64,000 nt of DNA from Multifurca ochricompacta (lineage: Eukaryota; Basidiomycota; Agaricomycetes; Russulales; Russulaceae): NCBI GenBank assembly GCA_022496185.1, contig WTXG01000154.1, positions 1 to 64,000 on the forward strand, in the 5' to 3' direction. Of this stretch, positions 10,813 to 21,750 are shown piece after piece. Under the pieces are notes generated by a model. That model was not told the DNA's origin. It saw nothing but the letters and a program-made list of their open reading frames with translations, and searched no databases. A program made the position numbers and the translations under genes. Position 1 is the stretch's first letter, and every line of letters begins with the position of its first letter.

Positions 10813-11098
10813 TCGGCTCAACCCCGTTGGCCTGGGCACGAGCATTACATGTAACCTCTGTGTATACTAGTCGCTTCAAATCATTGAAAATACCAGTACA
10901 TTTCGAGACTACACAGAGGATGGCCGATCGCGACATCCTGGTTGACTCAGGAGCTACCGACAACTTCATCAGCCCGCGGATGGTGAGGACCATGGGACTA
11001 GGAATGCTGGCACTCCCCCAGGAGAAGAATATCTGGAATATTGATGGAACTGCCAATCGGGCAGGAAAAATTACACATTACACCGACCTAAATGTCCA
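10809..11098 (+). CDS. pol: Gypsy B pol, first part (protease N-terminal half)
   Basis: Begins in the -1 frame at the gag stop (conserved GGATTTTTG). It holds the aspartic protease catalytic motif DILVDSGATDNFI followed by the flap region up to HYTDLNV. Gypsy C interrupts it at 11099; the reading continues in phase at 18540 after one GTCCA duplication is removed. Confidence 0.9.
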
Positions 11099-11676
11099 TG
11101 TTACGTCCGGTGCGGGACGTTCCACACGACTTGTGTGACAGCGTTCGTTCGTATATCAGATAAGAGACCAATGGGGTCTCTTGGAGTTATGCGGGAAGAG
11201 TCAAAGTCAAAGAGGCTGTACTCTAAGACGATGTTGAACAGAAAGTACCAGAAGTACTTGAGACGGTCGAGTCAAAGCAATCAAAGGGAAGTCCAGAAGA
11301 CAAGCACCGATGTATTCAATAAGTCGAGTCTAAGGTCTACATTGTAGTTACAGCGGACTTATATACGTAAAGCAGTGGGCGTCTATACGATAAGGATACG
11401 GAGTCAAGTGGGCCCGAATATCTGAAAGCGGAGGGCGTAAAGCCTGGCTTCTACTGATAGGGGATTAAGTAAATGTCCGAACGTATGATAAGAAGATAAG
11501 CGATAAGCGAAGAAACAAGCAGACAAACATGAACAAGCAAATGAGTCACGGGGATGGATGAAGGGCATGTGACGGGTCCCACGATGGAGACGTGATCTGG
11601 TAATGAAGCGTGGGCGGCAGGGAGGGGTTATCGTTGGGCAGGAAAAAGAAAGTAGGAAGGGACGGGGTTCGTAACA
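11099..11676 (-). repeat. Gypsy C 3' LTR
   Basis: 578 bp. The minus-strand polypurine tract (AGAAGAGGGGGTGA) lies immediately to the right at 11677-11690. One extra G compared with the 5' LTR, plus two substitutions. Confidence 0.93.
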
Positions 11677-11707
11677 TCACCCCCTCTTCTGGTTCTAGCA
11701 GTCCCGG

Positions 11708-13012
11708 CTAGAAACGACTCGTACCATCATCATCTTGAACCAACTCTAGGTAATCGTCAGCTACATTACGATCATCCATGTTGTACGACTCCAACTCTTG
11801 CGGACATGCGTGGGTACGAAGGAATCCATATGGGCCGCGCTGACCACAGGCGCGGCACAAGTCGTAGACAGGGCAGTCGATCTCTTTATGCCCAGCATTG
11901 TGACGGAGGCACTTGCCGCACCATCCCGACGGGTTGGTGATCGTCGGGGCCACTCCTACGCGTCGGAAGATGCAATGTCGGCTCCAATGGAGATTGCTAC
12001 GACAGTGGCGACACCACTTGCGGTTGAGCGGGCAGTTCCAGCTGATGTGGTACCTGCTGTCGCAATGCCAGCAAGTCTCCCCACGGGGGTTTTCATGTAG
12101 GCGTGGCATTTCGAGTCGACTCGGCAGCAGCGTCAGGGCCGCGCCTAAGGTTCGAGGGGGGAGGGGTCGCGCATAAGTGTCGGCGTACCTTTCAGCGATC
12201 GTTTGGTACGCGTCTCCCTTTTCCAACCTTTTTCTGATGTCCACGATCTCCGACTCCAGTTGAAACATCCCATTTGTCAACCTTGCCATCATCTTTGCAT
12301 GCTCCTTGTATTGTTGGTTCAACGTCCTCCTCAGGGTGATACTCTTCCTCAACCTCATAACCTCTGCCTTCAAGCGCGGTAGCCTCATGTCATTCATCAC
12401 TTCATCGATCGCGAAGGCGTGGCAATCCTCCGCAGCAAGGTGGCCCAACTGTTCATCAGTCAGCGTGTGATGAAGCCGACCTGTATACCTTTCGTCCAGA
12501 TACACGGGAGCCCCGTAGACCGGCCCATCCTTCTTCATGCATCCCGCGACATCCATTCCTCCGTTGGTATAGTAGATGTACTTCGCGATGGTCTTGGTTC
12601 CGTCGGCCATTGTGATTTCTAAGGGGAAATACATTGAGGAGTTGGGGTTGTTGGGAATGAAGGGGAACTCGGGGGCTTCATCATCGATCTCCCCGTTGAG
12701 TAGGTCGTTGGGGTGGGGGTCTTCGCTGTGAGTGAAATCGTCGTTTGGATTCGGGGATTGGTTCTTGACACGGGCTTCCGCAGCTTCATAGTCGATGGGG
12801 GAAGAGGGACGAGTGGACGGGTGGGTAGACGGGAAATTTTCAACAATGGTCATGGGGGAGGCAAAAGCATCGATGGCAGCAGAGGCGGCGATGAAAGACA
12901 TGATGGACTGTTCTGTGGTAGTAGTTCGCTGGGGAAGCATATACTGGGGAATCTGTCTGGGGTTTGGGGTTACTCTTTTAACTGTCTTTGGGCGCTTCTG
13001 GGTGTCGGACAT
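11708..13012 (-). CDS. Gypsy C third ORF: four-knuckle accessory protein
   Basis: 434 codons from ATG at 13012 (MSDTQKRPKTVKR) to the stop at 11708. The start lies 35 nt upstream of the pol stop end (12978), in the +1 frame relative to pol. N-terminal Ser/Thr/Pro-rich region; central conserved globular part (MYFPLEITMADGT, YYTNGGMDVAGCMKKDGPVYGAPVYL); a long charged, probably helical segment (MNDMRLPRLKAEVMRL, VDIRKRLEKGDAYQTIAERYADTY); four Cys/His units (CWHCDSRYHISWNC, CRHCRSNLHWSRHC, CGKCLRHNAGHKEIDC, CRACGQRGPYGFLRTHAC); acidic tail. No signal peptide or membrane segment. I do not recognise the family beyond the knuckles; RNA or DNA binding is an inference. It is open although gag and most of pol here are frame-broken. 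Confidence 0.85.
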   Translation of the reverse strand: MSDTQKRPKTVKRVTPNPRQIPQYMLPQRTTTTEQSIMSFIAASAAIDAFASPMTIVENFPSTHPSTRPSSPIDYEAAEARVKNQSPNPNDDFTHSEDPHPNDLLNGEIDDEAPEFPFIPNNPNSSMYFPLEITMADGTKTIAKYIYYTNGGMDVAGCMKKDGPVYGAPVYLDERYTGRLHHTLTDEQLGHLAAEDCHAFAIDEVMNDMRLPRLKAEVMRLRKSITLRRTLNQQYKEHAKMMARLTNGMFQLESEIVDIRKRLEKGDAYQTIAERYADTYARPLPPRTLGAALTLLPSRLEMPRLHENPRGETCWHCDSRYHISWNCPLNRKWCRHCRSNLHWSRHCIFRRVGVAPTITNPSGWCGKCLRHNAGHKEIDCPVYDLCRACGQRGPYGFLRTHACPQELESYNMDDRNVADDYLELVQDDDGTSRF

Positions 13013-16000
13013 GGAACTCCGAGATAAGGACCGGGGCGAAGATATTCCCGGCTGGTTCCCACGAGTTGTCAGAGTCAGGGAACCCTTTCCACTTGATAAG
13101 GTATTGCAGTTTGCGCCCACGGCCTCTGTACCTGGAGTCTAGAATCTGCTCCACTTCCCACTCCGCTTCACCATCAATTAATTCAGGGGGGGGTCTTGGG
13201 AAGTTTCCCCCGTGCAGGGACGTTTCCTTGTAGGGCGTCAGAAGTCGAGCGTGGAAGACCGGATGGATCCTCCATGTGGATGGGAGTTCGAGTTCATATG
13301 ACACATCTGACAGCTTCCTTGTTATCTTGAAGGGTCCGTGACGTCGGGGCGCTAGTTTGGCCGTTGGATGTGACGTACGAATGTGCTTCCCTTCTAACCA
13401 GACAAGTTCATTGGTCTGATAAGGTGTGAATTTTGATGGCCTTTCTGAGAGGGTCTGTTGCGCCTTCAGCAGGTTTTCATTGGCTGATTTCCTAATCTCG
13501 TCCCATTGGTTGATACGCTGCGCAGCTGAGGGGACATTTGTGGGCTTTGCGGCCCAGGTGGTGCGCGGCGTCCATCCCATGATAAGTGAAAATGGGGAAG
13601 TTTTAGTAGTCCCGTTGGGCCAGGAGTTGTGTGCAAATTCGGCAGTTGCCAACCAGTCAGCCCAATCATCCTGTCGTCCATTGCACCAGAATCGCAGATA
13701 CTGTTCTAGCCACTGGTTCGTCCTTTCTGACTGCCCATCGGTCTGTGGATGATAGGCGGTCAAGATGTTTTGGGTGACGTCTAAGACTTTACAGAGAGCC
13801 TTGGCAAATGTGGAAGTGAAACGGGGGTCTCGGTCGGAGATGATCTTTTCGGGGATGCCATAATGCCTGTAGACGTGATCCAGGTAGAGCTTGGCTACTC
13901 CTTCTGCTGTAATGGACTCGTTGCATGGTATAAATAATGCTGCCTTGGAACAGTCGTGGTCTGTGATGGTCAAGATGGAATCAAAGCCCCTGGAAATGGG
14001 AAGTTTGACGATGAAATCCATTGCGATGGTCTGGAACGGGAGCGAGGTCACAGGAGTAATTGGGGAGAGTGCCGGTGGATGTGGGTGCGTGTTTACTTTA
14101 TTGGCTTGGCAGTCCGCGCATCCTTTCACATAGGTTTCTACGTCCTTTTTCATGTTTGGCCACCAGTAATCTCGTTTGGCCAGGGCATATGTATTCGCAA
14201 TGCCGGGGTGTCCTGCGGAGGGAGGTCGTGGTGAAAATGGATCACCCCCCTCTTAATGTTGTCACCACCGGTGACAACGAGTCGATCTCCGTCTTTCCAC
14301 CATAGTCCGTCAACCTTTTTCAGGTTGTGTGCGTCAGCCCATGACTCACACAACTGCTGGTTCATGTTTTGCGAGACTTGGGCCCATAGATCCATGTCAT
14401 GAAGACTGATGACGGCCGTCTTTGCAAAGACTTCTTCGGGGAGTACAGTGATATCATTGTTGTCCTCCTCCCCGCTGCTCAAGTCGGGTCGTCGTGACAG
14501 GGCATCTGCGCGTGCATTGCGACTTCCTGCAATATGTTTCAATACAAAGTTGTATTCCTCTAGCTCGAGGACTTCGCGCGCAACTCGTCGGCTGATTTTG
14601 TGGGTTCTTTCCAATAAAGTAGATTGGAATGGTCGGTGTGGATGACAGTCTTGTGAGGGGTCCCTGCCAAGTATGGCCGCCAGTGTCGTAGTGCCTTTAC
14701 AATGGCGAGCAGTTCTCTATCCCAGATGTCATAATTTCGTTCGGCCGGTGAAAATGTCTCTGAGTAGAAGGCGACTGGGTGAAGTAAACCCGCTGCGTCT
14801 CTTTGGTTTAATACCGCACCGTTGGCAAAGTGCGATGCATCGACTTCTAACTCGAAGGGCTTTTCTAAGTCTGGCTGTAGAAGGACTGGTTCTGAGCCAA
14901 CGATATCTCGAATACGTTCGAAGGCTTGTTGTTGTTCACTCGTCCAGTGCCAGGGTACATTTTTCTTTAACAGTCCATTTAATGGCTGGGCGATCCCTGA
15001 GAATCCTCGTACGAATCGTCGGTAGAAGTTACAGAATCCAATGAAGGATCGCACATCCTTGACACATGTGGGTGTGGGCCATTCCCGGATTCCTTGTACC
15101 TTCACCGGGTCCATCCGCACACGTCCATCTTCTAGAATAACTCCCAATACTCGACGCTTCGTTGTTCGAACGAGCATTTGGCCGGTTTAAGATAAAGATC
15201 GTGTTCGTGCAGGATATCTAGCACTTGGTGCACCCGTTCTCGGTGGTGGGTAAGGTCGTCTGTGGTGGCTACAAGGATGTCGTCCATATATACTACCACC
15301 TCTCCAGTGAGAATAAGATCGCGGAAGATATGATTCATCATCGCTTGAAAGGTGGCCGGCAAGTTGGTGAGACCGAAGAACATGACATTTGGTTCAAAGA
15401 GCCCTTGGTTGGTTTTGAAAGCCGCTTTGCACTGATCCCCTTCTTTGATCCTGATGTTATTGTACCCCCAACGGACATCCATTTTGGAGAATAGGGATTT
15501 GTCTCGCATGGTATCAATAAGTTCTGAGATAAGCGGCAGGGGGTAGGCGTTCTTTACAGTGTAAGCATTTATTCGTCGATAATCTTGGACAGGTCGAAGC
15601 TTGCCGTCTTTCTTCTTGATAAAGAAGAATGGCGATGCGTACGGCGACTTCGATGGACGAATATATCCCTTTGCCAAGTGCTCTTCGAGGAAGTCGTAAG
15701 TGCCGTTTGTTCTGTCTGCGACAGCGGGTAGATTTTACAATCGATTGCTGATGGGGTGTCGGGTGTAAATTCTATGGCATGGTCCATGGTCGCGCAGGGG
15801 GAAACGCTGCGATCCGCTCTGAAAAACCTTCCAGTGTCGATGGTATGCTTCCGGCACTACCTCCTCAAAGGTTTTCTCTGAGTGTCCTCCACTGCCTTCT
15901 GGGCAAGTTCTGAGCTTTGGTAACAAAGCAATGTCCCGCATCCTCGTCCTCATCCTCTGTCTTCGTACCGCGAATGTCGAGCCATATAGTCGTACCCATG

Positions 16001-16446
16001 GAGTGATCAGGACAGGGTAGAATCTTTGTCCATGGTTGCGTCACTCCAGTTAATCTTTGGTTCGAATGCTGCAAGCCAGGGATATCCTAGGATCAGATCT
16101 TCGTCTCCTAGTTGGTAACTAGGAAGCGAATGACTTTGGTTTGTTCTCCCACTTGGACATTAAGATCAGTATAATGCGTGATCTTTCCTGCCCGATTAGC
16201 CGTTCCATCGATATTCCAAATATTCTTCTCTGGGGGAGTCCAGCATCCCCAATCCCATGGTTCTTGCCATTCGTGGGCTAATAAATTGTCGGTGGCTCCT
16301 GAATCTATCAGGATGTCACGATCGGCCGTCTTCTGTGTAGTCTCGAAATGTACTGGTATTTTCAGTGATTTGAAGCGACTAGTATACACAGAGTTACATG
16401 TAAGCTCGTGCCCAGGCCGATGGGGTAGAGCCGGTCAAAAATCCTT
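12978..16446 (-). pseudogene. pol: Gypsy C pol (protease, RT, RNase H, integrase, chromodomain), frameshifted
   Basis: Readable in pieces: protease 16108-16389 (DILIDSGATDN), RT 15132-15677 with YMDDILVAT, RNase H 14560-15177 (VRSFIGFCNFYRRF, LEVDASHFANGAVLNQRD), integrase zinc region near 14150-14614, and an intact 391-codon stretch 12978-14153 with the integrase core ([37 protein letters not shown]), the GPF region and a chromodomain (EWEVEQILDSRYRGRGRKLQYLIKWKGF). Frame changes occur near 14150, 14590, 15160, 15690 and several times in the protease, each apparently by single-base gain or loss. Stop at 12978-12980. Confidence 0.88.
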
Positions 16447-17938
16447 CTTCGCGAACGCTTTTTCTACTAAGATCGCTCGCACTTCCTCGCTTCCTTCATC
16501 ATGTTGGACCAATCTCTGTGCCTTTTCCTCCTTGTCGGCGTTTTCTTATCGACAGTCGGTGGGTTATTCGGACAGGTGTGACCGTAGCTTCAGCCACACG
16601 CGCTCCTTTCTTAGGGCACTCTCGAGACATGTGCCCTTGGCCTTGCAACGAAAGCATCTTCCTTCCTTCATCAAGTTTGTCTTTCGTCTTCGGTGAGTGT
16701 GGCCCGGGCCCTGGTTCTATCTGCCGAGGTATCCATGGCGTTTGGGTCTCTTTGGGAGGCATGTGCAGGTTTAACCCCGAAGGCCGCCTTCCACTGATCA
16801 CGGGTCTTTCCCTTCTTGGTATCGACTCCAAAACGCGTCTGGAAATCGAGATAGTCCTGCTGCTGTCGTCGGGCAGCATCAACCCATGTATCCCAGTCGT
16901 TAGGGTGGTGAACTGGATGATATTTTGACTAACGGGTTCGGAAGTCCCTGGGAGAAGAGGTCTAGTGTTGCCTCTTCATCTGTGTCATACCCGGCCCGAT
17001 TGGCCAAGCTCTGAATTTCGCCACATAGGCGTCCAAATCTCCTTGTCCATTTTCAGGGACTTCAGTTCGCGGGCAGCCTTCTGCTTTGCTTGCCCGTCCG
17101 TGAACGCATCTTTAAATCGCTGAGCGATGGTCTCCCAAAGACCTTCACTCGTGGTACGACGCCCACTCTCAACCTGTTCGTTCAACCATTCCAGTTGTTC
17201 CATCGTCCAGTCGTCCACTGCATCCCCCCGGATGAGCGATAAGAATAAGTTAGCTCGTGGAAGGGGTTGATTATTTGGGGAACGTGTGGTTGAAGTTCTT
17301 GAATGTCGTAAATTCCAGCATGAACTTTTTACTTTGTGACCGGTCCCCAGCGAACGTCTGGGGTAGTACACCTGATAGTCGTCCCGAGGGTGGGGGAATG
17401 TTTGGTGGCAACATAACTGGTGGGGGTGGCGGAGGTGGAGGGGCTGGGTCTGGGAGTTGGGCGGCGATAGTGGACATGTTTTTCTTTGACGTGGTGGCGG
17501 TGCTGGTAGACTGTGTAGATATCTGAGGAGTTGTCAAAGCAGGGGCTCTGATCGTGACAACTGCTGGTGCAACTGGGGTTGTAGTCGACGCTAATACCAG
17601 TGCTTCTTCGCTATGTTCTTCTACGTACTCTTCTGGTTCAGAGTCCGTGACAATGGCTGGGGGATTTTCTCTCCACGGCCCTAATCCAAATTCTGGTGGG
17701 GCAGGTCCTGTAGTGACCCAAGAGTGTCGGCTATCCGAGTATCGGATACGATACCAAACTCTCTTTTTGTCGTCGTATTCTACCGGTTGGTATCTTCCGT
17801 CGTGATAGACGTAGTATCCAAACTCGGACTCAAAATCTTTCCAGGTGGCAGAGCCAAGTACTTGTTGTGAAAGATTATGCTCGTCTCTGCGTTCGATAAG
17901 TTCTTCCGGAAGAGGGTCTGACTGCGGCTGGAAGCCAC
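16435..17938 (-). pseudogene. gag: Gypsy C gag, frameshifted
   Basis: Homologous along its length to gypsy B gag, starting at the equivalent GTG (17936-17938, ACAGTGG context). Frame breaks occur near 17275 (NFNH...), near 17260, around 17040 (KSLKM), around 16930 and in the knuckle region (QGHMSRECP survives in a shifted frame). All are small indels, not nonsense mutations. Confidence 0.85.
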
Positions 17939-17957
17939 TGTGAGAGACTCGACTTGA

Positions 17958-18534
17958 TGTTACGTCCGGTGCGGGACGTTCCACACGACTTGTGTGACAG
18001 CGTTCGTTCGTATATCAGATAAGAGACCAATGGGTCTCTTGGAGTTATGCGGGAAGAGTCAAAGTCAAAGAGGCTGTACTCTAAGACGATGTTGAACGGA
18101 AAGTACCAGAAGTACTTGAGACGGTCGAGTCAAAGCAATCAAAGGGAAGTCCAGAAGACAAGCACCGATGTATTCAATAAGTCGAGTCTAAGGTCTACAT
18201 TGTAGTTACAGCGGACTTATATACGTAAAGCAGTGGGCGTCTATACGATAAGGATACGGAGTCAAGTGGGCCCGAATATCTGAAAGCGGAGGGCGTAAAG
18301 CCTGGCTTCTACTGATAGGGGATTAAGTAAATGTCCGAACGTATGATAAGAAGATAAGCGATAAGCGAAGAAACAAGCAGACAAACATGAACAAGCAAAC
18401 GAGTCACGGGGATGGATGAAGGGCATGTGACGGGTCCCACGATGGAGACGTGATCTGGTAATGAAGCGTGGGCGGCAGGGAGGGGTTATCGTTGGGCAGG
18501 AAAAAGAAAGTAGGAAGGGACGGGGTTCGTAACA
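17958..18534 (-). repeat. Gypsy C 5' LTR
   Basis: 577 bp. The minus-strand PBS AAGTCGAGTCT is at 17945-17955, again 2 nt from the LTR, matching the LTR's own AGACTCGACTT. Confidence 0.93.
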
Positions 18535-18539
18535 GTCCA

Positions 18540-21500
18540 GGTGGGAGAAAAGACGAAAACAATACGCTTCCTGGTTACCAATCTAGGTGGGGAAGACTTA
18601 GTTCTGGGGTATCCCTGGCTTGCTGCATTTGAACCAAAGATCAATTGGAGCGATGCGACGATGAGCAAGGACTCCTACCCTGTACTCATTACATCAATGG
18701 GGTATGATTACGCAGCCCGACACTCCACAGCGGCTGCAACCAAAGAGGAGGACCCGAGCTACTGTTTTATTACGAAAGCATCAGAACTCGCGCAGAAGGC
18801 AGTAGAGGGGCGTACAGAAAAGACATTTGAAGAAGTGGTACCAGCAGAATATCATCGGCACTGGAAAGTGTTTTCGGAGGAGGAGTCGCAACGCTTCCCC
18901 CCCGCACGACCATGGGATCACGCCATTGATTTCATACCTGATACCCCATCAGCGATCGACTGCAAAATCTACCCATTGTCACAGGCAGAACAGACCGCGC
19001 TTACGGCATTCCTTGAAGAACATCTTGCAAAGGGGTATATCCGTCCATCGAAGTCACCTTACGCATCGCCATTCTTCTTCATTAAAAAGAAAGACGGCAA
19101 ACTTCGACCTGTTCAGGACTACCGACGGATAAACGCCTACACTGTAAAGAATGCCTACCCCTTGCCACTCATCTCCGAACTTATTGACACCATGAGGAAT
19201 AAATCGTTGTTCTCCAAAATGGACGTCCGTTGGGGTTACAATAACATTCGGATCAAAGAAGGGGATCAGTGCAAAGCGGCCTTTAAAACCAATCAGGGAC
19301 TCTTCGAACCAAACGTTATGTTCTTCAGCCTTACCAACTCCCCTGCTACTTTCCAATCAATGATGAACCACATATTCCGTGACCTCATTCTCACCGGTGA
19401 GGTAGTGGTTTACATGGATGACATACTGGTGGCAACTGAAAACGATCTGACCCATCACCGAGAGCGAGTACATCAAGTGCTAGATATCCTGCATGAACAT
19501 GACTTATACCTTAAACCCGCCAAATGCTCGTTCGAACAGTCAAGTGTGGAATACCTGGGAGTCATATTAGAAGGAGGACAGGTCCGAATGGACCCCGTAA
19601 AGGTGCAAGGGATCCGGGAATGGCCGGTGCCGACATGCATCAAGGATGTGCGATCTTTCATTGGATTCTGTAATTTCTATCGACGTTTTGTCCGAGGTTT
19701 CTCAGGAATTGCTCAACCGCTAAACGGATTACTGAAGAAAGATGTCCCCTGGCATTGGACAGAAGAACATCAAACGGCTTTTGAACAGATTCGCGACATT
19801 ATTGGTTCGGAACCGGTCCTGTTACAACCAGATTTGCAGAAACCCTTCGAACTTGAGGTCGATGCATCCCACTTTGCAAATGGCGCCGTATTAAATCAGC
19901 GGGATATGACAGGACTCCTTCGCCCTGTGGCCTTTTACTCGGAGACATTCTCGCCGGTGGAACGGAATTATGACATTTGGGACAGGGAATTACTGGCTAT
20001 TGTGAAAGCATTGCGACACTGGCGACCATATCTAGCAGGAACTCCTCACAAGACCATTATTCACACCGATCACTCCAACCTACTATATTGGAAGGAACCC
20101 CACAAGATCAGTCAACGAGTTGCTCGCGAAGTCTTAGAATTGGAAGAATACAACTTCGTGCTCAAACACATTGCAGGAAGTCGCAACGCACGAGCAGACG
20201 CACTGTCACGACGGCCGGACTTGAACGACGGTGGAGAGGATAACACTAATGTCACAGTGCTCCCCGAAGAGGTCTTTGCAAAGACGGTGGTTGTCAGTCT
20301 TCATGATATGGATCTATGGGCCCAAGTGTCCCAAAATATGAATCAGCAGTTATGCGAAGCATGGGCCGATGCACACAACCTGAAAAAGACTGACGGCCTG
20401 TGGTGGAAGGACGGGGACCGACTCGTTGTCACCGGTGGCGACAACATTAAGAGGGGGGTGATCCATTTCCACCACGACCTCCCCTCTGCAGGACACCCTG
20501 GCATTGCCAACACTTATGCTCTCGCCAAACGCGACTACTGGTGGCCAAACATGAAAAAGGATGTGGAGGAATACGTGAAGGGGTGCGCAGACTGCCAGGC
20601 CAACAAAGTAAACACGCACCCGCAACCACCGGCACCATTCCCAATTACGCCTACAGCCTCACAACCATTCCAGACTATTGCCATGGATTTCATTGTCAAG
20701 CTCCCCCTTTCCAGAGGTTTCGACACAATCCTGACCATCACCGATCACGACTGTTCAAAAGCGGCGCTGTTTATACCCTGCAACGAGTCTATCACAGCAG
20801 AGGGAGTGGCCAAACTTTACCTGGATCACGTCTACAGACACTATGGCCTCCCAGAAAAGATCATCTCAGACCGCGACCCATGCTTCACGTCCGTGTTTGT
20901 GAGGGCGCTCTGTAAGACGCTGAATATCGCCCAGAACATCTCCACAGCGTATCACCCACAGACAGACGGACAGTCGGAAAGGACAAACCAGTGGCTCGAA
21001 CAATATCTTCGATTCTGGTGCAACGGACGACAGGATGATTGGGTGGACTGGCTAGCGACAGCAGAATTCGCACACAACTCCTGGCCTAATGGTACCACAA
21101 AAACCTCCCCATTCTCACTTATCATGGGATGGACACCCCGAGCCACGTGGACTGGAAAGCCAACGAATGTCCCGTCAGCCATGCAGCGTATCAGCCAATG
21201 GGAAGAGATTCGGAAATCAGCCAATGAAAATCTGTTGAAGGCGCAAAAGACCCTGGCGGAAAGACCCTCGAGGTTCACACCTTATCGAACCAATGACCTG
21301 GTATGGTTGGACGGGAAGAACATTCACACGTCACACCCCACAGCCAAATTAGCGCCCCGACGTCACGGACCCTTCAAGATAACAAGGAAGCTGTCAGATG
21401 TGTCATATGAACTCGAACTTCCTCCTGCTTGGCGCATCCACCCAGTCTTCCACGCCAGACTGCTGACACCTTACAAGGAAACACCCCTGCATGGGGAAAA

Positions 21501-21726
21501 CTTCCCAAGACCCCCACCTGACCTTATCGACGGAGAAGAGGAGTGGGAAGTAGAACGCATTCTGGACTCGAAGCGACAAGGCCGAGGGCGCAAGCTGTAT
21601 TACCTAGTCAAGTGGAAAGGATTCCCAGCCTCTGACAACTCATGGGAACCAGCCGGCGATATCTTCGCCCCAGTCCTTATCGCGGAGTTTCATACCAAGC
21701 ATCCGGAAGCGCCCAGAAACAGTTAA
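18540..21726 (+). CDS. pol: Gypsy B pol, second part (protease end, RT, RNase H, integrase, chromodomain)
   Basis: Continuous to TAA at 21724, in phase with 10809-11098; together they encode about 1158 residues. Order seen: end of protease (DLVLGYPWLAAFEPKINW), RT with [17 protein letters not shown] and YMDDILVAT (codon for Tyr at 19411), RNase H (LEVDASHFANGAVLNQRD), integrase zinc region (AGHPGIANTYALAKRDYWWP, CADCQANK), integrase core ([44 protein letters not shown]), GPF segment (LAPRRHGPFKI) and a C-terminal chromodomain (EWEVERILDSKRQG, YLVKWKGFPASDNSWEPA). The chromodomain places it among the chromoviruses, whose integrase is thought to target methylated-histone chromatin. No internal stop: this pol is intact except for gypsy C. 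Confidence 0.95.
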
Positions 21727-21750
21727 AAGAACAGTCCCAGACCCTCGTGA

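Larger units (their letters stand above)
11099..18534 (-). mobile_element. Gypsy C (chromovirus with third ORF), minus strand, innermost insertion
   Basis: 7436 bp; LTRs 11099-11676 (578 bp) and 17958-18534 (577 bp), differing at only about three visible positions; TSD GTCCA (11094-11098 and 18535-18539) within gypsy B protease. All gypsy parts are present in order on the minus strand. Gag and pol are cut by many single-base indels between about 14.1 and 17.4 kb, while the pol 3' end and the third ORF are open. By nesting it is the youngest element of the left stack. Confidence 0.95.
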
